A DNA stretch of 64,000 nucleotides from Eudorina sp. 2006-703-Eu-15 (taxonomy: Eukaryota; Chlorophyta; Chlorophyceae; Chlamydomonadales; Volvocaceae). Below are positions 22,381 through 34,634 of the stretch, piece after piece. The notes under the pieces are model-generated. The model saw only the letters and a program-made list of their open reading frames with translations, was not told the origin of the DNA and ran no database searches. The stretch covers positions 62,001 to 126,000 of the forward strand of contig BDSI01000064.1 in NCBI GenBank assembly GCA_003117195.1. Direction: 5' to 3'. Position numbers and translations under genes: made by a program. The first letter of the stretch is position 1. Every line of letters begins with the position of its first letter.

Positions 22381-25300
22381 ACACACCAAAAAAGTCCTGG
22401 GCGGATGAGGCGGACGAGGATGGCGCGCCTCCGGGTTTCGACAACGAGTCGGACGCTGTGAAGGATATCACGCAAAAGCTGGAGGCAGCGGCCAAGGTAC
22501 GTTTGTGCGGTACCTGTAATTCGGAGCATGTTGAGCCCCTCTACCCGGTCATGAACGCACCACAAGGTCAAATAGCAATCTGCCGCTCTGCTGGCCTTAG
22601 GTCGATGAGGCGGGCGTGGTGGACGAGCCGGATGTGTCGCTCAAGACGGATGGGCTCCGAGAGCGGCCGGAAGCGGAGATCACCACCAAGACGGAGGTAA
22701 ACAGCGGCCGTGGTCCGCCAGTGGGCTTGGAAACGGCTCTGGGTGCCGATCCCTTCAAAGCTCTCGCCGCACGTCCAGCCGAGGGATGATGGCTGTCAGT
22801 ATGGAGGTCCGCGGGCGCGGGATGTGGAGTGCGGACGGCGGACATGCAGCAGGGTGTAGGCCTCGGCTGCGGGGGGAAACCCCCCGCCCGAAGGCCGGAG
22901 GGGACGACCGGGGCCTATCTGATGGGGTTCACAGGGGCGGGATCAGGCGCTTGGGCCGTTGGGCACTTCCACCTCAGCCGGGGGGGGGTTCAGCGTTTTC
23001 GGGGCCATCTTGCGTGAGGGACGCCGCGGCTGAGGCGGGCGGGCTCTGGGTTCCGCCGTGTAGATGCGGGGCAGGCATTGGGTTACCTCCATTGACATTG
23101 ACATTGCGGTATGGACGATGAACGGCATATGGCGGCGGTGCGCCTCCCAGGCTCCGCCCAGCTATCGTCCCACATGTTGCTGCCGCCCACATGGGTTCGT
23201 GTAGGGTGACTCCATTTACGCGTCGGCGTCCAAGTTTGAGGATCTGCCCATCAGCCCCGAGTTGCTCAAGGTGCGTGGGTGGATGAGGTTGAGCGGCAGA
23301 TTGTTCGGGTGGGTTGGGTGAGTGAGGTGGGGTTTGGGGTTTCGACCTCAAACTGGGGGTTCTTTCCGAACTGGTCTGATCATGTTTCGCGTGTGCCGTG
23401 AAGGCACCCTGCGGCGTGCGACGGTGTGACGGCGCTTGTACGGAGGATTCGGATTACTCTGACCATGATTGCGCGTACAGTAACATCCAACGGAATGCCT
23501 GACACGCAAATTACTGCGACGCGCATCGCCCCCCGGGTCAAACAGCCAAACGGCAGCAGCTCAGCAGGAGGCACATGCTGTTACATAGGAGCCGCCGAAA
23601 TGAGGATCGCTAGGAAGTGCGGAAGGGGCGCTATGGATGGCGGTATGGGAGGATGGGAGGTGCGAGCACGGAATCGGGTTGAGGTTCGTTGGTAACCCCG
23701 GGCGCGGCGTCTGTGGGTCACAACCACCAATACAACCACCACAACAACAACCAACAACAACCAACCACGAGGGTCCACCTTGTAACGGTTAGATACACCC
23801 GCAACCGGTACCTCAACCGCAGGGGCTGTACGTGGAGATGAAATTCGAGCGGCCCTCCAAGATCCAAGCACTGACGCTGCCCATGATCTTGACGCCGCCG
23901 CACAAGGACTTGATCGCCCAGGCGCACAACGGCTCGGGCAAAACCACCTGCTTCGTGTTGTCCATGCTGTCCAGGTAGGGTTCCAGGTAGGGTGAGGAGC
24001 CGATCGGGGGCAGGGCCCCTGCAGGGGTTGACCGTCCTCCTCCTCGTCCTCCTCCTCCTCCTCCCACCTCTCCTCCAACGACTCCTGCTTTGGGAGGGCG
24101 GCTGGGGGCCTTACGACGGGGGCCCTGCTCACGCGCCTGGACACACCGGCAGCGCCTCGGCTGTTTATACCGGCTGTTTATGCTGTTAGAGATTTGAGAT
24201 GGCGTTCGTGTTTATGCTGTTAGAGATCGGCAGCCCCTGCCCTCCCCTGCCCTTCGCTTTCCTTCCTTACCATGCGTTTTCCTTCCTCCCCATGATTTTC
24301 CGCACCATGCGCTTTTCCTTATCAAGTTATCATGCGTTTTTCCTTACCCTTACCATGCTTTTTCCTTACCAAACTTTTCCCTTCTCCTTGGGTTTCTCCA
24401 CCAGGGTGGACCCCAAGGTGCCGCACCCCCAGGCGCTGTGCATCTGCCCCACCCGCGAGCTGGTGGTGCAGAACCTCAACGTGCTGCGCAAGATGGCCAA
24501 GTACACGTCCATCACCTCCACCTCCACAGCCAGCGAGGCGGAGACGGGGGGCACAGGCATCCGGAGAGACCCCATCCGGGAGCAGGTGTGCGCGGGGTTG
24601 GAGGGTTTGGGGGCCCCGCGCGGCTCGCCGGCTCCGGGGCCACCTGCTTTCCGGCTGTAGGGTCAGCGGCGTGGATGGGACTTGGCGGGGAGGAGCTCAG
24701 CCACGGACGTGGGCTGAGCCGGGCGCGGGAACTGGTGTGGTGTCAGGGAGGAGTTCTGTAAGCTGGGGCAACGGCGGTTTCCAATCAGGGTAACCAGGGT
24801 CTAGTTTCCTGAAGGACGAGGGAAGGGACAAGCGGGCGCATCCACAAGGGACTGCGGCGCTCCTGCCGCCCCTTGAACCCGTGCCGCCCCTTGAACCCCT
24901 GCCGCCCCTTGAACCCCTGCCGCCCCTTGAACCCCTGCCGCCCCTTGAACCCCTGCCGCCCCTTGAATCCGTGCCGCCCCTTGAACCCGTGCCGCCCCTT
25001 GAACCCTCGCCGCCTGCCCCAGGTGCTCATCGGCACGCACGGCAAGCTCAAGAACTGGGTTCAGAAGCGGCTGCTGGATCTGGACAACGTGGTCATCCTG
25101 GTGTTTGACGAGGCGGATGAGATGCTCAAGGCGGACGGCTTCGCGGACGACTCGGTGCGCCTGATCAAGATGATCCGGAAGAAGAACCCCAAGGTGAGCG
25201 GGTGGGTGGCGTGGGTGGGTGTGGGGCCGGTGTGGGTTTAAATTGAAAGAGGAAATGAACTCGAAGAACGAACCCAGGCACACCCAGAACAGCTCAGTAT

Positions 25301-28300
25301 ACTTACGCGGTGAGGCACCTGCATAGCAATGGAGGGATCGAGACGGCGCGCGGGCGCGTCGGTGCGGGGTACCCTCCTGCGGCAGTGCGGAGGACGGCAA
25401 TGTGGCGGATGAATTGATCCGTGATGGCGGTCCTTGGTGAGGTTTCCTGTCGTGCTCACCCGAGGGATTCAGCTGGGGGAATTCACACCGGGTTGGTAGG
25501 GCGGGCGCTGGGCCTCCGGGCACGAGCTTTGGGGTGCAGCGCTGTTGCACCACGGAGGCGGCAGCGTTCTGGCGGGTGGCGGCGGGTGTTCAGGACTGAC
25601 ACAGCTGCGCGCCGCTGGCTCGCCGGTCCTTGCTGGCCCGGGCTTTTGAAGTCATGGACTCTAGGTGGTCATCGTGGCGGACTCTGATCACTTTTTGGTG
25701 GTACAGCCGGTCCGGTCTGCTTCGCCCTTTGCTGCTGAGCGGATGATCGTGAGGCACGTGCAGCTTACCGAGATCTGCCCACCGCACCCGTCTCGGCGCG
25801 CTTTGCTTTCCCTTCGCTTTACCTTGACCCCTTCTGCTTCCATCCGTTGGCTTCGCATCACTTTCGCTTCTCGCTGCCGCCGCCCCTGGCCTTGGGTGAC
25901 CCCCTCCCACAAGCGCAGGTCCAGTTGCTGCTCTTCTCCGCCACCTTCAACGATGCGGTGAAGCGCTTCGCGGTCACCATCGCCCCCACGGCCAACCAGG
26001 TCTTTGTGGCCAAGGAACAGCTCTCCCTGGACGTCATCGCGCAGTACAACGTGCGGTGAGGACCGGGGCGGGGCTGGCCAGGCACATGGCAACAGCGAAC
26101 GGGCAGACGCACATCATACTGCGCTGTAGGAGCGCTGTGAAAGCAGCTGGGAGCAACTACCCTTCCGCAGTTGGGGTACCCGTTTTTGGCAGTGCTATAT
26201 CCGCCTTCAGGACAGGTGCCATCTGGGTCCGGAAGGCCGCTCGCTTAGTACCAGCGCCCTGGGTTGTCCCCAAACTGATCTTCCGCGGCTGCGCCGTCCG
26301 TTTGACTGCGGGACCGCCCAACCACGTGTGACCCGCCCCGCTGCTCCGCTCCTCTCCCTCTCCCTCGCCCATCTCGCCCGCCCGCAGCTGCCCGGACCGC
26401 ACCGCCAAGACGCGTGTGCTCAAGGAGATGATCTTCCCCAACTGCGAGCGCCTGGGGCAGACCATGATCTTCGTGCGCACCCGGGAGGCTGCCAAGGTGC
26501 GTGGGCGAGTGGTTGGCAGATGGATGGATCGATGAGCGTGGGTGGGTGGGGCCCGTGGCTGTGGCCCGTGGTGGTGGTGGTGGTGGTGGTGGTGGTGGTG
26601 GTGGTGGTGGTGAGGGTGAGGGGTTAAGGGTGCGAACGCACGCCGACAGCTTGCTCGCCACTTTGCCCACACTGGCTGATGCGCCACGTTGCGTCTCTCA
26701 AGACCCCAATCTTAAACCACCGAGGTTGTTTGAGACACAATACCAATCCGTGTCCGGATGCCTTATGACGCGGGTGGGGCCCAAGGGTTCAACTGCCCCC
26801 GCAACCCCTGCCCACCTGCCACCGTCCACCTCATCTCCTCCTCGCGCGGCAGGGCTTGCACGCGGAGTTGGATCGGGACGGCTACAAGTGCACCTCCATC
26901 ACCGGAGAGATGCAGCACGCGGACCGAGACCGGGTGGTGCAGGAGTTCAGGGACGGCACCACCAAGATCCTCATCTCCACCGACGTGCTGTCGCGAGGCT
27001 TCGACGTCAGCCAGGTGCGGCGCGGGGCACGGGGCTGACCGGCGACCAACCTCAAGTACCTCACACGCACGAGCTGAGAAGGGTCACCTAGACCGAGTTA
27101 CTGAGATTGGAGCGCGACCCGGCCACCCATGCGTTGCGACCCATGGCGGGAACCCACTGTGGGCTCGCGGGCGGGAACTTACTACAGTCGTTGCAGCACA
27201 GGAACAAGCGCCCCTTGCCGTACTTGTGGCGCTCGCGTACAGTCGCGGCGGGAGTGCCCAAAGGATGTTGTATCGCTGTACTTGTGGTCACGACGCGGCT
27301 TTGGGATGTGGGTCGAGGAGCCTGAGGTTGCCACTCCGCCGGCTGTTTCCCCGGACCGGCTGTTTCCAGGTGACGCTCGTGATCAACTACGACGTGCCCG
27401 TGGAGCGCGACGGCTTCACGCCCGCCTACGAGACCTACCTGCACCGCATCGGTCGCTCGGGGCGGTTCGGACGCAAGGGCGCCGCCTTCAACCTCATGTG
27501 CACCGCGCAGGTGCGCGCCTCGGCGTTCCCGCCCCGCCTCCCCCCGTTTCGCGTCGACATTGGTTCGCGTGTTAATGCGCTGTGGGCTGGGGCTGGGGGG
27601 CCCTTCTCCTGGGGGCGCTGAACTCCCCGCAATGCAGGGGGGCGCCAAGGCTGCTTGCTGGTGCTGTGTACTGTAGGGCACGTTAACCGTCCGCGCCGGA
27701 AGACAGGTTTCGGCGGCGGTATGGCACAGGGCGGTATGGCACAGGGCGGTATGGCTCGCAGGGTCTCAGCACGGGGTATGCTGGGCGGTGTTGCGGTGAT
27801 GACACAAAGAAGACGCCCGAGGGAGGTAGCGGGGCGATGCTGGCGGAGGGCCGGGGGTGGCGGCGGCGGCCAGGACCGCCTCCGACGCCCCGGTCGCTCC
27901 GCCGCATCAGCCCTCCCACCGATCGGTGACGGCGCAATCAGACAATGATTTGTGCGTGTCTGAGCAACATGGGGCACTATGAAGAGTCTTAGTCTCAGAC
28001 CCACATTCAAGCTCGCCCTGAAAGGGAACGCCTGCGCGCTGCAGCCGGTGCGTGTGGCATCGTGGCAAGCCGTAGCTGCAGCAGCAGTAGCAGTCGGCGC
28101 TGTCCACGTGCAATGGTGGGGATGAATCCTTGCGCGGCCCACACCGTCTTGTGTTGCTGCGCTTACCTCCCTGCGCTGATGGCCTCATGCTCGTACGGTC
28201 CCCCGTGCGCTGTGGCTTGCGGTCACCCTTCTCAGGACATTGACGTGATGACCCGGATCTCGACCTACTTCAAGAAGTCCATCGAGGAGCTCAAATGGGA

Positions 28301-28343
28301 CGACGAGGACGAGTTCGTCAAGGTGCTCAATAAGACCTTGTGA
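22381..28343 (+). CDS. DBP5: DEAD-box RNA helicase DBP5/DDX19 (LOS4) type
   Basis: ATP-dependent helicase that strips export factors from mRNA at the cytoplasmic face of the nuclear pore. Exons 22381-22496, 22601-22696, 23205-23270, 23823-23974, 24405-24585, 25023-25193, 25919-26055, 26388-26496, 26853-27014, 27370-27510 and 28236-28343 are in phase and give at least 479 residues. Visible motifs in order: Q motif region [15 protein letters not shown], motif I AHNGSGKT, Ia PTREL, Ib [37 protein letters not shown] and [13 protein letters not shown]. The combination of [16 protein letters not shown] and SPELLK is specific for the DBP5 group. The first exon, which must end in phase 1, was not found, so the N-terminus is incomplete by a few residues. 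The C-terminus LNKTL is short but complete. Confidence 0.92.
22869..22887. repeat. Perfect G/C hairpin in a DBP5 intron
   Basis: GCGGGGGG, a three-base AAA loop, then CCCCCCGC: an exact 8-bp stem. A shorter GGCCT...AGGCC pair flanks it. Confidence 0.7.
24865..25008. repeat. 18-bp minisatellite, eight copies, abutting a DBP5 acceptor
   Basis: Units of the form CCGCCCCTTGAACCCSTG repeat eight times with single-base changes and end about 14 bases before the acceptor of the exon at 25023, so the array replaces the normal polypyrimidine region. Confidence 0.85.
26573..26613. repeat. GGT microsatellite in a DBP5 intron
   Basis: About fourteen GGT units without interruption, inside the intron after the exon ending at 26496. 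Confidence 0.9.
27718..27757. repeat. 15-bp tandem repeat in the last DBP5 intron
   Basis: GGTATGGCACAGGGC occurs twice head to tail with a third partial copy. Confidence 0.7.
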
Positions 28344-30151
28344 TTGATCGTGCGTTGTCGAGTCAGGAACGGAAATGAGCGCGATGGGGCGGAATCCGGA
28401 TTACGCCCCTGTGCGGTACCAAGGAGCGTGAGGCGGGGGGCGATGCAATGGCGATTGACGGAATGTGTGCGGGTTGGCTTGGGGCCTGAAGGTCGCGGCC
28501 GCAGGTGGTGAAGTGGGGAGGACATTAACGGAGTCGCAGCGCTTTTGGACACCGAGCAAGGCCCCGCTTCGGATTGACCATGCGAGGTCCGGATGCGGTG
28601 TGGGGTCCACGAGTGATATGTGGCTTGTTCGCCACCGTGGATCTGCCGGGGGACTCGAGCGGTGCGAGTTGCACGTGCCGGGCCAGGAGCTGCTGGTTGC
28701 GCGAGCGCCTTGCGTGTGGGTCTTGTCGTTGCGTTGCTGCCACATAAATGTCGACTTGAAGTTGGGGTCCAGAGCGCAGCGGATGCCAGTGACATCATGT
28801 CACGCGTATAGACATTGCTTTCGGGAATTTGCGGATCATGGCGCAATCTGATCAGGCGACACTTTGGAGGATGCGCAGTCGGTAGTGTGCTGGGGTGAAG
28901 CGTGCGCAGCTGCGCAGGGAGAGCAGCTGTTAAGGTGGTCTCCGTTCCAGGTTAGGCTGTAAGTGGCGAATGCAGGCCCAAGATACATGTGGTTTGACAC
29001 GATGCGAGGGTTCGAACGGTTGTTGCACTCGTTGCCGTACTGCCGGATGCCAGATTGGAGTGCCGCATCTCAGGCGACGTGACGTGTGAAGGGGTCCCGC
29101 GGAACTTCTCGCCGCAAGGACGGAAGGGGGGTGCTGGCTTGACTTGCCGACGTTTTGGGATCATTCGCACTGCATGTCGCGTATGCTTCGGAGCGTTTTG
29201 AGCAGCTGGACAGTGCTAATGATGGATCTCGTATCTCGTGACACGCCGAGTCGGTGAGGCGTGTGGGGTTCGGGTGGTCAGGAGCGACGTGTAGTCCGCA
29301 TACGACTTGTAACACTTTCACAACGACATTGCTCGGGACGCCCGAGACGCTGCTCTGTGCATCATCATCCATGAGCTCTCAGCGCCGGCTCGAACCGTCA
29401 GGCTTCCGGCGAGGATCAGTCCGGTCACTCATTCGCGGAGCAAAACTTCAGCGCCTCCAACACCACACACACCCACACCACCGCAGGAACCGCCGAACCG
29501 CATTGACCGTCTGCACATAGATAGGACGTCTGCACATAGATAGGACGAGCACCCCACCCGTTCGCCGGCACAATGCATGTCCAGCGTTACCATGAACGTA
29601 AAGGCATTTCAGCGACGGCCCCTGTGCCGCTCACCCACAAGGTGCCACTGCAATGTCGGACAGTCGCAAGCTCAATAATTAAGTCGTGAACTACCTAAAA
29701 AGGCGAGTGCACGTCGCCTGTCAAGCGGTCGCGGCTCACGCGCCAACTTCCAGTCAGGCCTAACCCTCTATACCCCGTCATCGCCCATACGATCCCCGTT
29801 CAATGGCCGTCTTGCAGCGCTTCCTACTCCACGACGCTTGTCATTCTGTACAGGACAGTGCCCTCCGGCCCCATGCACGCACATCGGCTGACACGTGCAC
29901 AGGCCGACTCGCTGTGTGGGTCCATCGTCGCATCCTGTAGATGAACATACGGTACCCGGCTGCAACAGGCTGCGCCACATGAACTCAAGCACGGGCCGCA
30001 AAGTGTCTAAAAAGGAGTGGCTCCTACTAGGCGCCCTTCCTCCCCATCCCCCGAGCGCCGCCGTTTCACGATAACAGCGCGGTCCACGCTACGAGGAGGG
30101 GGAAACTGCAACCGAAGCCACAGCTGTCCGACTCCAGCAGGGCAACGCCAT
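28344..30151. other. Intergenic region between DBP5 and CHLI1 (convergent 3' ends)
   Basis: Both flanking genes end here. A TGTAA poly(A) signal candidate for DBP5 lies at 28958-28962 (plus), which would give a 3' UTR of about 0.6 kb. A short direct duplication (GTCTGCACATAGATAGGACG-like) occurs at about 29510-29546. No gene was recognised. Confidence 0.5.
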
Positions 30152-33100
30152 TTACTCCATGCCGAAGACCTTCTTGAAGACCTCACGGACGCGGTCACCA
30201 TCGTCAATCTCCGCCAGCGGGTCTTTCCGGAGGCGGTGGCGCAGGCACAGCGGAATGACACGGTAAATGTCCTCTGGCGTCACCTCAGTGCGGCCCTCGA
30301 AGGCAGCCAGCGCCTTGGCCGCGCGGTTGGTCACGATGTCACCGCGGATGCCATCAACGTTCAGGTCCGAGCAGATCTGCGAAATCTTGACACGGTAGTC
30401 GTACGTCACCTCCGTCTGCTTCAGCAGCTTGCGCGCCTCCACGATGCGCGCCGTCAGCGCGTTCTGGCCAGACTCGTAGTCCTTGCTGTGGAGGTGAACG
30501 GGGCAGTACAGAGCACGACAACGCGGTTGTGCCGACATACGATACTTACATCTTGACATTCGGACCAATGCGGGCCTTCGTTCAGCGCTAACAGCTGTAA
30601 CAGGTAACAAGTATCGACATTCTCCAACACGGCAGGCGCCGACCCATTCGCAGCGCTGGCTTGTGTACCGTCACAGCTGTAGCGCATCAACGAACTGCCT
30701 CTGGCTTCCCCCTGACCCACAACTGCGGCCGATTTCTATCCAAACGCTGTTGTGTCCCGACGGGATCTCGTCGCCATAACTCACCGGAACACGGCCGGGT
30801 TCTCATCGAAAGTGGAGCGCTGCGACACGATCTGCACACGCAGGCGCGGGTCCTTGACGGTGCCGATCTGGGCGTGCATGCCGAAGCGATCCAGCAGCTG
30901 CGGGCGCAGCTCACCCTCCTCAGGGTTGCCTGCGGGGACCGGGCACGGCCAGGAGACAGCTTGGTTAACACAAAAACATTATCCCCGGGATCCCAGCCAT
31001 GCTACAAAGAGCACGCCCACCAAAAACAAAACATGTAACACGAGCGGCTGCCGCCTCAGGCCAACCGTTCATGCAAACTGAAACAAACTGCCACGCAAAT
31101 TGTTCGGCGTAGTACCTGCAGTTGCATACGGCACCACAAAGGCGTTGGTGCGACTGCGGAGACCCTGCCCACCGCCCGTCCCGCCCTACCCTTCAACAAC
31201 CGAATCAAATAATCAATTCATGCAGCCCCGTCCCCGGCCGAAAAACTTCTCCCACAGTTCACGCACCCGAGCCGACCAGGATGAAGCGAGCCGGGTGGCT
31301 GATCGAGATACCCTCGCGCTCCACGGTGTTCCAGCCGCTGGCCGCCGAGTCCAGCAGCACATCGACCAGGTGGTCGTCCAGCAGGTTGACCTCATCCACG
31401 TACAGGATACCGCGGTTGGCCTTGGCCAGCAGACCCGGCTCGAAGGCCTTGACACCTGCGATGCGGGGAATGGAAAAAACAAGTTGCTTTTTCAGAGGCG
31501 ACATAACGACGGCGACATCACAAAAACACATCGGGGCATTGCGACATCGGTTTGGAGCCATGGGATATCCGGACAGGAGGTTGGACACGGAATCGGGGGG
31601 TGGGGGGGCGGAGCATTATTCTTCTGTCAGACTTCAGGCGACTGCGGACGCACTGGCGCCTGCTGATCTTTCTACGAGAGCTTATAGGGGGGTTTGGCTG
31701 CGCGACCCAAAGCCGTCACCGCGCTTGGCGTTCGGGCACGCAGACCTCTGAACGGCTTCCATAAGCACCCTTTGTTTCCTAGCTCCAAACGTATAAGCGG
31801 CACAGGAAGCCGCCGACAACTTTGAACGGCGATGTTCATTAATTCGAAGACTTTTTGCCATCGCCATCGCATAAACGGCAGGTAACCCGAGCGCTCGCCG
31901 TACTCGCAGACGCGCTGCTTCATTAGGTATCACGCTCAGATCACTGTGCAGCTGATCTAGGTCAAGACCTCCACTCCAGGTTTGACCCGTAGCGATGCCA
32001 TAATCGCCTCACAGTTGGGCCCCCCTCATGCCCGTGAAGGCCCATCTTCAGCTTTGGCGAGCGCAGCGGGCGCTGTCATTTGGGTTCCGCGTGAACGCCC
32101 CTCATCGACCCCATGTCACCCAGTTCCCAGGACCAACCGACCAGCCCTTCTGTTCCCGCTTTTTGCCATCTCGTGCCAGGTGGTCCCATGCAAATACACC
32201 ACAACGCCATCCTACGAGGCTCCAACCCCGCATCTTACCCTCCGTGAGCGCCTTCTCGATGTCAATGGTACCGCAGACGCGGTCCTCAGTGGCACCCAGA
32301 GGCAGATCCACCATGGGAATCTTCTTCGAGTCGGTGGGCAGCTGCTCTCCCCCTTTGACGCGGTTGCGGACCTCCTCAGACATCAGCTCGGGGTCCTCCG
32401 GGTCCGAGTTGAAGGGGTCGTTGGCAACCACCTATACGCCATCACGTACGTGATCCCCAAGCCAGGGCACGGCAAGATCAAGCGGCGAGACGCAACATAC
32501 TATAGTCGACGGTGCTACGCCTGCTCTACCGGGGACTTCGCATGTAATCACGGAGCTGCGAAAGCTCGGGGTCAGGATTTCAGTGTCGTACATCCGTCCC
32601 GAATGTACCCGAGTCGTTGAACTGGCCCATGACGCATACCCCCCCTTCTGTAGTAGGCCGTATCATACGCGCTATCATCTGAAGTCCTTGCCGTTTGGCA
32701 ACCTTCGCATTCCACGACGCACCTTCATCTCCGGAAGCAGGTCGGCGAGGGCACGGATGGTGGTGGACTTGCCCGTACCACGGTCACCCATGATCATCAC
32801 ACCACCGATCTTCGGATCAATGACGTTCAGGATCAGCGCAAGCTTCATCTCATCCTGGCCAACGATGGCCGTGAACGGGAAGATGGGGCGCGCCTGGCCT
32901 GTGGGCGTGAAGTGGAGGCGCTGTACGTGAAAGCTGCCTTCAACCGTCGGCCCCAAACGCTCATAGGAGAATTCAGGAGTTCTTACCAAGCTCCTTCTCG
33001 GACTTGACCTCAGTCGCGGCAGCAGCTCGCACTGTGAACAAAGGGTGATAGCCACAAAGTTAATCATGAAAACCGCTCTTAGATCCTCCATCGGGACAAA

Positions 33101-33384
33101 ACCTTTCCTTACCTTGGAGAGCTCCACGCTGAGCGACAACGGAGGCGCCCTGAAGGGAACGAAGGTCCGCGATGTTCAGGCAAAATTTTCATTTCATCAC
33201 GAGAGCTAGATCCAAGTTGACAATTAACATTCAATGGAGCAACGCTATCATTCCACACCTGGAAAGGCGCGACCCGCAGAGTGACGACCGGCTTGGCATT
33301 CACCGAGACCCGCACCGGCGTGCGAGCGCCCTGCTGCTGCTGAGCAACCACGTTGGTGGAAACGGTGCGCATGTTTAGGGCCAT
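30152..33384 (-). CDS. CHLI1: Magnesium chelatase subunit I, plastid
   Basis: AAA+ ATPase subunit of Mg-chelatase, which inserts Mg2+ into protoporphyrin IX in the plastid, the first step unique to chlorophyll synthesis. Minus-strand exons 33384-33259, 33149-33113, 33031-32987, 32898-32723, 32431-32239, 31455-31267, 30929-30785 and 30485-30152 give 414 residues with all phases matching. A transit peptide ([17 protein letters not shown]) leads. Key motifs: [11 protein letters not shown], Walker [10 protein letters not shown] (about 107-115), Walker [11 protein letters not shown] (about 209-218), [19 protein letters not shown] and the C-terminal [20 protein letters not shown] block. The conserved Cys of VCGTIDIEK is present (about 181), but the partner Cys known from Arabidopsis is Ala (about 90). 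It is divergent from the ferredoxin gene, as I recall for CHLI1 and FDX3 in Chlamydomonas. Confidence 0.96.
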
Positions 33385-33633
33385 GGTAGCTGCAGTGATT
33401 ACCAAGCAAACAGAACGGTGTCAACATGATCGGGCACTGTAATTTGGTCCTCGGATCTGCGCCCTCCCTGCCGTTCGGCGCCGTACACGAGCGACTCTCA
33501 AGCAAAGTATCTACCATTCTCAACTTACTGCTTGTTGAAGAATAGAAGCTTATGCATTCGCTCCTCAGCCGCGATTTTGTGACTCGTGGATACTCCTTTG
33601 TTGAGTTCTTTCCTTTCCTTGTGCACATATACA
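33385..33633. promoter_or_regulatory. Short divergent promoter region CHLI1 / FDX3
   Basis: Only 249 bases separate the two start codons, so the genes probably share a bidirectional promoter. No clear TATA box; the ferredoxin leader is pyrimidine-rich (TTTCCTTTCCTTG just before the start). Confidence 0.5.
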
Positions 33634-34203
33634 ATGGCGTCGACGGCTATCCTGCGTAGCTGCAACCCAACGAGTACCTCCGCATCTTTCCAAGTCTACC
33701 GCCCCACAGTTGTGAGCCGCGCCCGCTATGTCCGTGTTCATGCCAGCGACGCTTTCTGCCGCGACAAGGTGTCCGTTGTGCGCAACGATGTTGCCTCCAA
33801 GGGCGTCACTTACAACATAACATTCATCGGGGCTGGCGGGGAGAAGCGCGAGATCTCATGCGCAGACAACCAGTACATCCTCGACGCCGCAGAGGCGGCA
33901 GGTCTGGACCTACCTGCCACCTGCCGCGGCGGGATTTGCGGCGCCTGTGTGGCCCGCGTGGTCAAGGGCACCATCGACCCGTCCGATATTGCTGACCTGA
34001 GCTTCACTGTGTCGGAGGAGGAGCAGGAGAACGGCATGGCCCTGCTGTGCATGACAAGGGCCACGTCGGACCTCAGCATTGAGACGCAATCGGACTGGGG
34101 TTACTCGCTAGGCGTTGGCGAGTGGAAGGGCGCCACAGGAAAGTTCAGCGCCAAGCCGGACCCGCTCGTAGGCGTGAGCTGGTCTGAGCTCAAGCAGCAG
34201 TAA
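33634..34203 (+). CDS. FDX3: Plant-type [2Fe-2S] ferredoxin, plastid, with C-terminal extension
   Basis: Small electron carrier of the plastid stroma. The start (ACAATGGCG) gives MASTAILRSCNPTSTSASF, a typical chloroplast transit peptide, and a 189-residue product. The cluster ligands are the CRGGICGAC motif (Cys97, Cys102, Cys105) and Cys139 in ALLCMT. YNITFIGAGGEKREISCADN and YILDAAEAAGLDLPATC are the usual ferredoxin strands and helix. After the ferredoxin fold a tail of about 38 residues with DWGYSLGVGEWKG and KPDPLVGVSW follows, longer than in photosynthetic PETF. The gene has no intron, unlike every other complete gene here. The name FDX3 rests on my recollection that Chlamydomonas FDX3 lies beside CHLI1; the family call is firm, the paralogue number less so. 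Confidence 0.88.
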   Translation: MASTAILRSCNPTSTSASFQVYRPTVVSRARYVRVHASDAFCRDKVSVVRNDVASKGVTYNITFIGAGGEKREISCADNQYILDAAEAAGLDLPATCRGGICGACVARVVKGTIDPSDIADLSFTVSEEEQENGMALLCMTRATSDLSIETQSDWGYSLGVGEWKGATGKFSAKPDPLVGVSWSELKQQ

Positions 34204-34621
34204 GGACTTCAGATTTCATCGCTCTCCTGCATGCAGTGGAGCTCAAAGAGCCCGGGGAGAGTGATACCTTGTGTGCGTTGACTCAAGATCGGGCGGCTTG
34301 AGAGGAGGGGCAAATCAACTTTCGGGGCAATGGCATGGATCCTCTGAAACGCCGGGCATGCGGCAACGACACGGTGTATATTAGGTCTGAAAGGCGGAGT
34401 GCCCTTCTCGCGCTCTGGATCGCGGGTCCGCACGTTGCGAAGGGAGTTTCAGGCAGACGGGGTGACGTCAAGACATGGTAGAAGCGGAGGTTGCAGTTGA
34501 TTGGAGCGGAGTGGCCAACAGTGAAGATGGTGCGCACAGACGAGGGGGACGACGTGTGGGTCGCGGACTGGAGCGTTTGTACTCGTCAACAGCTTTGCAT
34601 CGTGTGTATGGTGTGTGTGGA

Positions 34622-34634
34622 TGTAACTCTGTAA
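34622..34634 (+). terminator. Double TGTAA poly(A) signal of FDX3
   Basis: Two TGTAA pentamers spaced eight bases apart, about 0.42 kb after the FDX3 stop. Confidence 0.55.

Noticed and set aside
29006..29018. GGGTTCGAACGG, a tRNA T-loop-like sequence
   Set aside because: No acceptor stem, anticodon arm or A box could be placed around it.
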